Assembly: GCF_905212195.1 (NCBI RefSeq)
Contig: NZ_CAJMDQ010000059.1
Location: 1 to 17,134 of the forward strand
Length of the DNA: 17,134 nucleotides
From: an uncultured Anaerotignum sp.
Lineage (GTDB): Bacteria; Bacillota; Clostridia; Lachnospirales; Anaerotignaceae
Direction: 5' to 3'
Part shown: in pieces, positions 14,511 through 17,134 of the stretch
Layout: each line of letters opens with the position of its first letter
Numbering within the stretch: position 1 is the stretch's first letter
Notes under the pieces: generated by a model
Databases searched by the model: none
Seen by the model: only the letters and a program-made list of their open reading frames with translations
What the model was told of the DNA's origin: nothing
Program-made: the position numbers and the translations under genes

Positions 14511-14539
14511 TTGACTAAATATACAGTAAGCTGTACAAT
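14511..14539 (+). promoter_or_regulatory. Promoter of the marR-MATE operon
   Basis: TTGACT (14511-14516), exactly 17 bases, then TACAAT (14534-14539), about 40 bases upstream of the start. The -35 lies 27 bases from the -35 of the divergent antiporter promoter. Confidence 0.7.
14522..14535. promoter_or_regulatory. Operator candidate TACAG-N4-CTGTA
   Basis: A perfect 5-4-5 inverted repeat in the promoter spacer, overlapping the first bases of the -10. Its position fits repression by the MarR protein encoded immediately downstream. Confidence 0.5.
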
Positions 14540-14580
14540 AATTATGGTCCTTAGCATATGATTCAGAAAGGAAGGATATG

Positions 14581-15030
14581 ATGGATTATGAGAATGCACA
14601 CCAATTGGGACGTTTGATTTTAAAATTGGCAAATACCCTTATCAAAAATAGAAACCGTCATTTGGAAGCTCTTGGTTTGACAACCAGTCAGGCTGATAGC
14701 CTTCAATACTTTCTGGCAAATCCGGAAAGCACAGTAACAGATTTAAAGGATTATTTGGAAATTACCCATCAGACTGCCAGAGGATTGGCACAGAGAATTG
14801 AGGAAAAGGGACTGGTTACCCTTTCGACATCCACGGTAGATGGGCGGTGCCGCAGCATTACTCCCACAGAAAATGGAAGAGAGTTAGGGGTAAAAATGGC
14901 AAATAATCGAGAAAAGACCGTTTTAAGACTACTGTCTGGTATGACGGAGGAAGAACAGGAAACATTCTACCGCCTGCTGAAAATGGCTTATGAAAATATC
15001 AAAAATGAAGAAAAGGAGATGCTGTCATGA
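14581..15030 (+). CDS. MarR-family regulator of the MATE operon
   Basis: A 149-residue winged helix-turn-helix regulator. Helix-turn-helix: LTTSQADSLQYF, then VTDLKDYLEITHQTARGLAQRIEEKGLV; the wing carries VDGRCRSITPTENG. Two ATGs are adjacent; I chose the second (14581) because AGGAAGG is 5 bases before it. The stop overlaps the MATE start (ATGA), so regulator and pump are made together. By family behaviour it would repress its own operon until a drug-like ligand is bound. A palindrome lies in the promoter. Confidence 0.93.
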   Translation: MDYENAHQLGRLILKLANTLIKNRNRHLEALGLTTSQADSLQYFLANPESTVTDLKDYLEITHQTARGLAQRIEEKGLVTLSTSTVDGRCRSITPTENGRELGVKMANNREKTVLRLLSGMTEEEQETFYRLLKMAYENIKNEEKEMLS

Positions 15031-16391
15031 ATGCTGCAAATCGCACTGCTATTTTTGAAACACTGCCCGTTCATCAGGCTGTGTGCAAACAAATCATTCC
15101 TGCCATTGTCAGCCAGATGATTGCCCTTATTTATAATTTGGCAGATACTTATTTTGTAGGAATGCTTAATGATCCACATCAGACGGCTGCCATTACCATT
15201 GCAGCTCCGTCTTTCGTTATGCTTACTGCAATTTCAAATTTGTTTGGTGTGGGCGGGGCTAGTGCCATTGCCAGAGCTTTAGGCAAAAAACAAACATTGC
15301 GTGCTAAGCAGATTGCATCCGTTTCCTTTTGGGGCGGATTGATTTGCGCCTGCCTGTTTTCACTGGCATTTTTCCTTTTGGCTCGTCCCATACTGTTTCT
15401 TTGCGGTGCAACGGAAGAAACTTATGGGCTGACTATGGGTTATGCGAAATATGTAGTTATTTTAGGCGGTCCATTTACAGTCATGAATACCCTTCTTGCC
15501 AATTTGATTCGTTCAGAAGGCAGTGCAGGATTGGCATCCTTTGGTGTTTCTTTGGGTGGGATTATCAATATCATTTTAGACCCACTCTTTGTATTGCCAC
15601 AGTTTATTGGGCTAGGTGCTGTCGGTGCAGGTATGGCAACAGCTCTTTCCAACGTTCTGGCAACGGTATTTTTCCTGATTTCTTTGTATCGCATGAGAAA
15701 GAACTCTGTGATTCATATTGATCCGAAATACTTGCGATATGCGAAATTACATTTGAAAAGTATTTTATCTGTTGGATTTCCATCTGCAGTGCAATATGCT
15801 TTGACAGTGGTGGCCATTGCAGCACAGGCAAAATTTGTATCGAAATACGCAACAGAAGCAGTTGCAGCGTTAGGAATTGTTAAAAAGCTTGACCAATTGC
15901 CCCTCTATTTTTCTATCGGCGTGTCCAGTGGACTGCTTCCCTTGCTGGCATACAATTATGCTTCTGGCAACCAAACCAGAAGACGGAAGTCTTTTCGCTT
16001 TGGCTGCATGATTTCCCTTTCTTTTTCTCTGCTTTGCCTGGTTTGCTATGAATTGTTTGCACCACAGCTTTCCGCTTTGTTTATTGAGGATGCAACAACT
16101 ATTTCATACAGCGCTGGATTTTTGCGGAGAATGGTTACAGCAATGCCTATGATGTCACTGTGCTATCCAATGATTATCCAGTTCCAGGCCATGGGAAAAG
16201 TCAAAGAATCTCTTATTACTTCTGTACTGCGGAAGGGTGTTTTGGATATCCCTTTGCTCTTTCTTATGGACCGGTTGATGCCCCTTTATGGGTGTATGTG
16301 GGTACAGCCCATTGTGGACTCCATCTCCTTAATCGTGGCTGGGACATTGTATTTCCGCTTAAAACGAAAAGAAGGCATGAATGTAAATTAA
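15027..16391 (+). CDS. MATE-family multidrug efflux transporter
   Basis: A 454-residue, 12-helix membrane protein of the MATE family (NorM/MepA type), which exports cationic drugs and metabolites by Na+ or H+ antiport. The opening PAIVSQMIALIYNLADTYFVG is a strong family signature, and the second half repeats the pattern (GFPSAVQYALTVVA..., then GVSSGLLPLLAYNYASGN). The length is typical. AAGGAGA precedes the ATG by about 8 bases, and the start overlaps the marR stop. The gene ends about 100 bases before a strong hairpin terminator. The substrate cannot be told from sequence. Confidence 0.95.
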   Translation: MNAANRTAIFETLPVHQAVCKQIIPAIVSQMIALIYNLADTYFVGMLNDPHQTAAITIAAPSFVMLTAISNLFGVGGASAIARALGKKQTLRAKQIASVSFWGGLICACLFSLAFFLLARPILFLCGATEETYGLTMGYAKYVVILGGPFTVMNTLLANLIRSEGSAGLASFGVSLGGIINIILDPLFVLPQFIGLGAVGAGMATALSNVLATVFFLISLYRMRKNSVIHIDPKYLRYAKLHLKSILSVGFPSAVQYALTVVAIAAQAKFVSKYATEAVAALGIVKKLDQLPLYFSIGVSSGLLPLLAYNYASGNQTRRRKSFRFGCMISLSFSLLCLVCYELFAPQLSALFIEDATTISYSAGFLRRMVTAMPMMSLCYPMIIQFQAMGKVKESLITSVLRKGVLDIPLLFLMDRLMPLYGCMWVQPIVDSISLIVAGTLYFRLKRKEGMNVN

Positions 16392-16490
16392 ATTGGAATA
16401 TAAAACAAACGAAAAGCTCATAAAGCTGCGTTCCATTAAAAACAGCGTCAGTTTTTTTGATAAAAATTCCTCGTACAATTGAGGGAAACA

Positions 16491-16534
16491 AAAATAGCCA
16501 AAATCCTTTTCAACTAAGGACTTTGGCTATTTTT
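16491..16534. terminator. Bidirectional terminator after the MATE gene
   Basis: AAAATAGCCAAA (16491-16502) pairs with TTTGGCTATTTT (16522-16533), and TCCTT with AAGGA inside, with one A-C mismatch and a 7-base loop. T-runs flank it on both strands. Confidence 0.85.
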
Positions 16535-16588
16535 ATGAAGATGTTGTGAGCAGTTTTTCTTTATAAGAAAATTCCCATGCCTTCATAT

Positions 16589-16604
16589 ATTGAGATGACT
16601 CAAT
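16589..16604. promoter_or_regulatory. Palindrome ATTGAG-N4-CTCAAT at a predicted start point
   Basis: A perfect 6-4-6 inverted repeat immediately downstream of the minus-strand -10, placed like a repressor operator. No cognate regulator can be assigned. Confidence 0.4.
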
Positions 16605-16605
16605 T

Positions 16606-16634
16606 ATGATAGCATAGGATGGAATAAAAATCAA
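16606..16634 (-). promoter_or_regulatory. Orphan minus-strand promoter
   Basis: On the minus strand TTGATT (16629-16634), exactly 17 bases, then TATCAT (16606-16611) preceded by TGC (extended -10). Downstream there is no gene, only the terminator about 70 bases away, so it would produce a transcript of about 110 bases or has lost its gene. Confidence 0.5.
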
Positions 16635-16738
16635 GCCTTTTTTGTAAAAATCTTCAAAAAATCTTTCCAGGGCTGGCCGGGACGCCTCTGCCGGAGGGGC
16701 GGGAAAGCAGGCGAAGGCTGGGAGTTAAAAGGTTATCG

Positions 16739-16767
16739 TTGCCCCTTTTTTATAGGTGTGCTATAAT
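16739..16767 (+). promoter_or_regulatory. ruvC promoter, extended -10
   Basis: TTGCCC (16739-16744), 17 bases, then TATAAT (16762-16767) preceded by TGC. The ruvC ATG follows about 31 bases later. Confidence 0.6.
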
Positions 16768-16798
16768 AAGATGATTACAATAGGAAAGGTATCGCAGA

Positions 16799-17134
16799 AT
16801 GAGAGTATTGGGCATCGACCCGGGCTACGCCATCGTGGGATGGGGCGTGGTGGATTACGCGGGAAACCGCTTTGCACCGGTGGATTTTGGCGCGGTGTGT
16901 ACCGACGCCGGCGTGCCGTTCGAGCGGCGGCTGGACGAAGTGTATGCGGGTGTCAAGGACGTCATCGAGCGGACGCAGCCGGAGGTGCTGGCGATTGAAA
17001 AGCTGTTCTACCAGCACAACCAGACCACCGTCATCGGCGTGGCCGAGGCGCGCGGCGTCATCCTGCTGGCGGCGGCGCAGGCGGGCCTGCCCATCTACGA
17101 GTACACCCCGATGCAGGTCAAGCAGGCCGTCACC
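16799..17134 (+). CDS. ruvC: Holliday junction resolvase RuvC, 5' part
   Basis: First 112 codons of RuvC, the nuclease that cuts Holliday junctions with RuvAB; the window ends inside the gene. The RNase H-like start RVLGIDPG gives the catalytic Asp7, and AIEKLFYQHN gives the catalytic Glu67; VAEARGVILLAAAQ and YTPMQVKQAV are conserved. The two C-terminal catalytic aspartates lie beyond the window. GGAAAGG lies 9 bases before the ATG. Two 60-base lines I counted within it (from 16801 and 16921) have 63% and 67% G+C, and the codons strongly prefer G or C in the third position, unlike every other gene here. The protein resembles Oscillospirales (Faecalibacterium-like) RuvC from memory. Confidence 0.93.
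   Translation, partial: MRVLGIDPGYAIVGWGVVDYAGNRFAPVDFGAVCTDAGVPFERRLDEVYAGVKDVIERTQPEVLAIEKLFYQHNQTTVIGVAEARGVILLAAAQAGLPIYEYTPMQVKQAVT

Larger units (their letters stand above)
16392..16798. other. 407-base stretch without a recognised gene; composition break
   Basis: From left: about 100 bases of A/T-rich DNA with no clear feature; a bidirectional hairpin terminator (16491-16534); a minus-strand promoter-like element (16606-16634) with a palindrome at its start point (16589-16604); an abrupt change from A/T-rich to G/C-rich sequence near 16665, with a 7-bp G/C-rich hairpin (about 16682-16700); and the ruvC promoter (16739-16767). A minus-strand frame is open from 16724 to 16533, but I see no start with a ribosome-binding site. 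Confidence 0.6.

Noticed and set aside
16421..16458. Possible second terminator after the MATE gene
   Set aside because: Only a 4-bp GCTG/CAGC stem before the T7 run; too weak.
16533..16724. 63-codon open minus-strand frame across the composition break
   Set aside because: No start with a ribosome-binding site; the frame includes a promoter and a G/C-rich hairpin, so its openness is probably chance.
16756..17017. 80-codon frames on both strands overlapping ruvC
   Set aside because: Arg/Gly-rich or His-rich shadows of the G/C-rich ruvC frame.

Overview
The first ~16.5 kb reads as the chromosome of a low-to-moderate G+C, endospore-forming Gram-positive anaerobe, class Clostridia. The evidence is a complete spoIIA operon (spoIIAA-spoIIAB-sigF), an uninterrupted sigK, Shine-Dalgarno-rich gene starts, and several Clostridia-type small zinc-ribbon proteins. 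A gut Lachnospirales-like host is my guess from protein resemblance only. I see no tRNA, rRNA, CRISPR array, transposase or phage gene.

Layout. (1) 39-1577: three-gene cassette of an ArsP/DUF318-type permease, a small CxxC thioredoxin-fold protein and a Cys-rich DUF6485-like protein, closed by a strong terminator; probably metal or metalloid handling. (2) 1591-3483: gapA on the minus strand with its own terminator, promoter and phased A-tracts; then a 33-residue membrane peptide (minus) and a divergent double-zinc-ribbon protein (plus). (3) 3485-5916: sporulation block, with spoIIAA-spoIIAB-sigF on the minus strand head-to-head with sigK on the plus strand. (4) 5934-10052: minus strand, a MarR regulator with a palindrome in its promoter, and upstream of it an mltG-trmR-trhP operon that couples a cell-wall lytic transglycosylase to wobble-uridine (mo5U34) tRNA modification. 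(5) 10119-13137: plus strand, folC carrying a one-base frameshift, a 56-residue small protein, and a zinc-ribbon/TPR/transmembrane/coiled-coil protein. (6) 13151-16534: a CPA2-type cation:proton antiporter (minus) divergent from a marR-MATE efflux operon (plus) whose promoter contains a palindrome. (7) 16535-17134: a gene-poor stretch, then the 5' end of ruvC, cut by the window end.

The last ~470 bases differ sharply in composition from everything before (63-67% G+C in sampled lines versus about 42% in the MATE gene). The ruvC fragment resembles Oscillospirales proteins more than the rest of the window. The simplest reading is a chimeric contig end; recent transfer is the alternative.

Points most worth a second look are the folC frameshift in an A5 run, the composition break with an orphan promoter/terminator pair beside it, the pentapeptide repeat in the MltG cytoplasmic tail, the lipobox-like pro-peptide of sigma-K, the unannotated small proteins, and the permease/thioredoxin/DUF6485 cassette.
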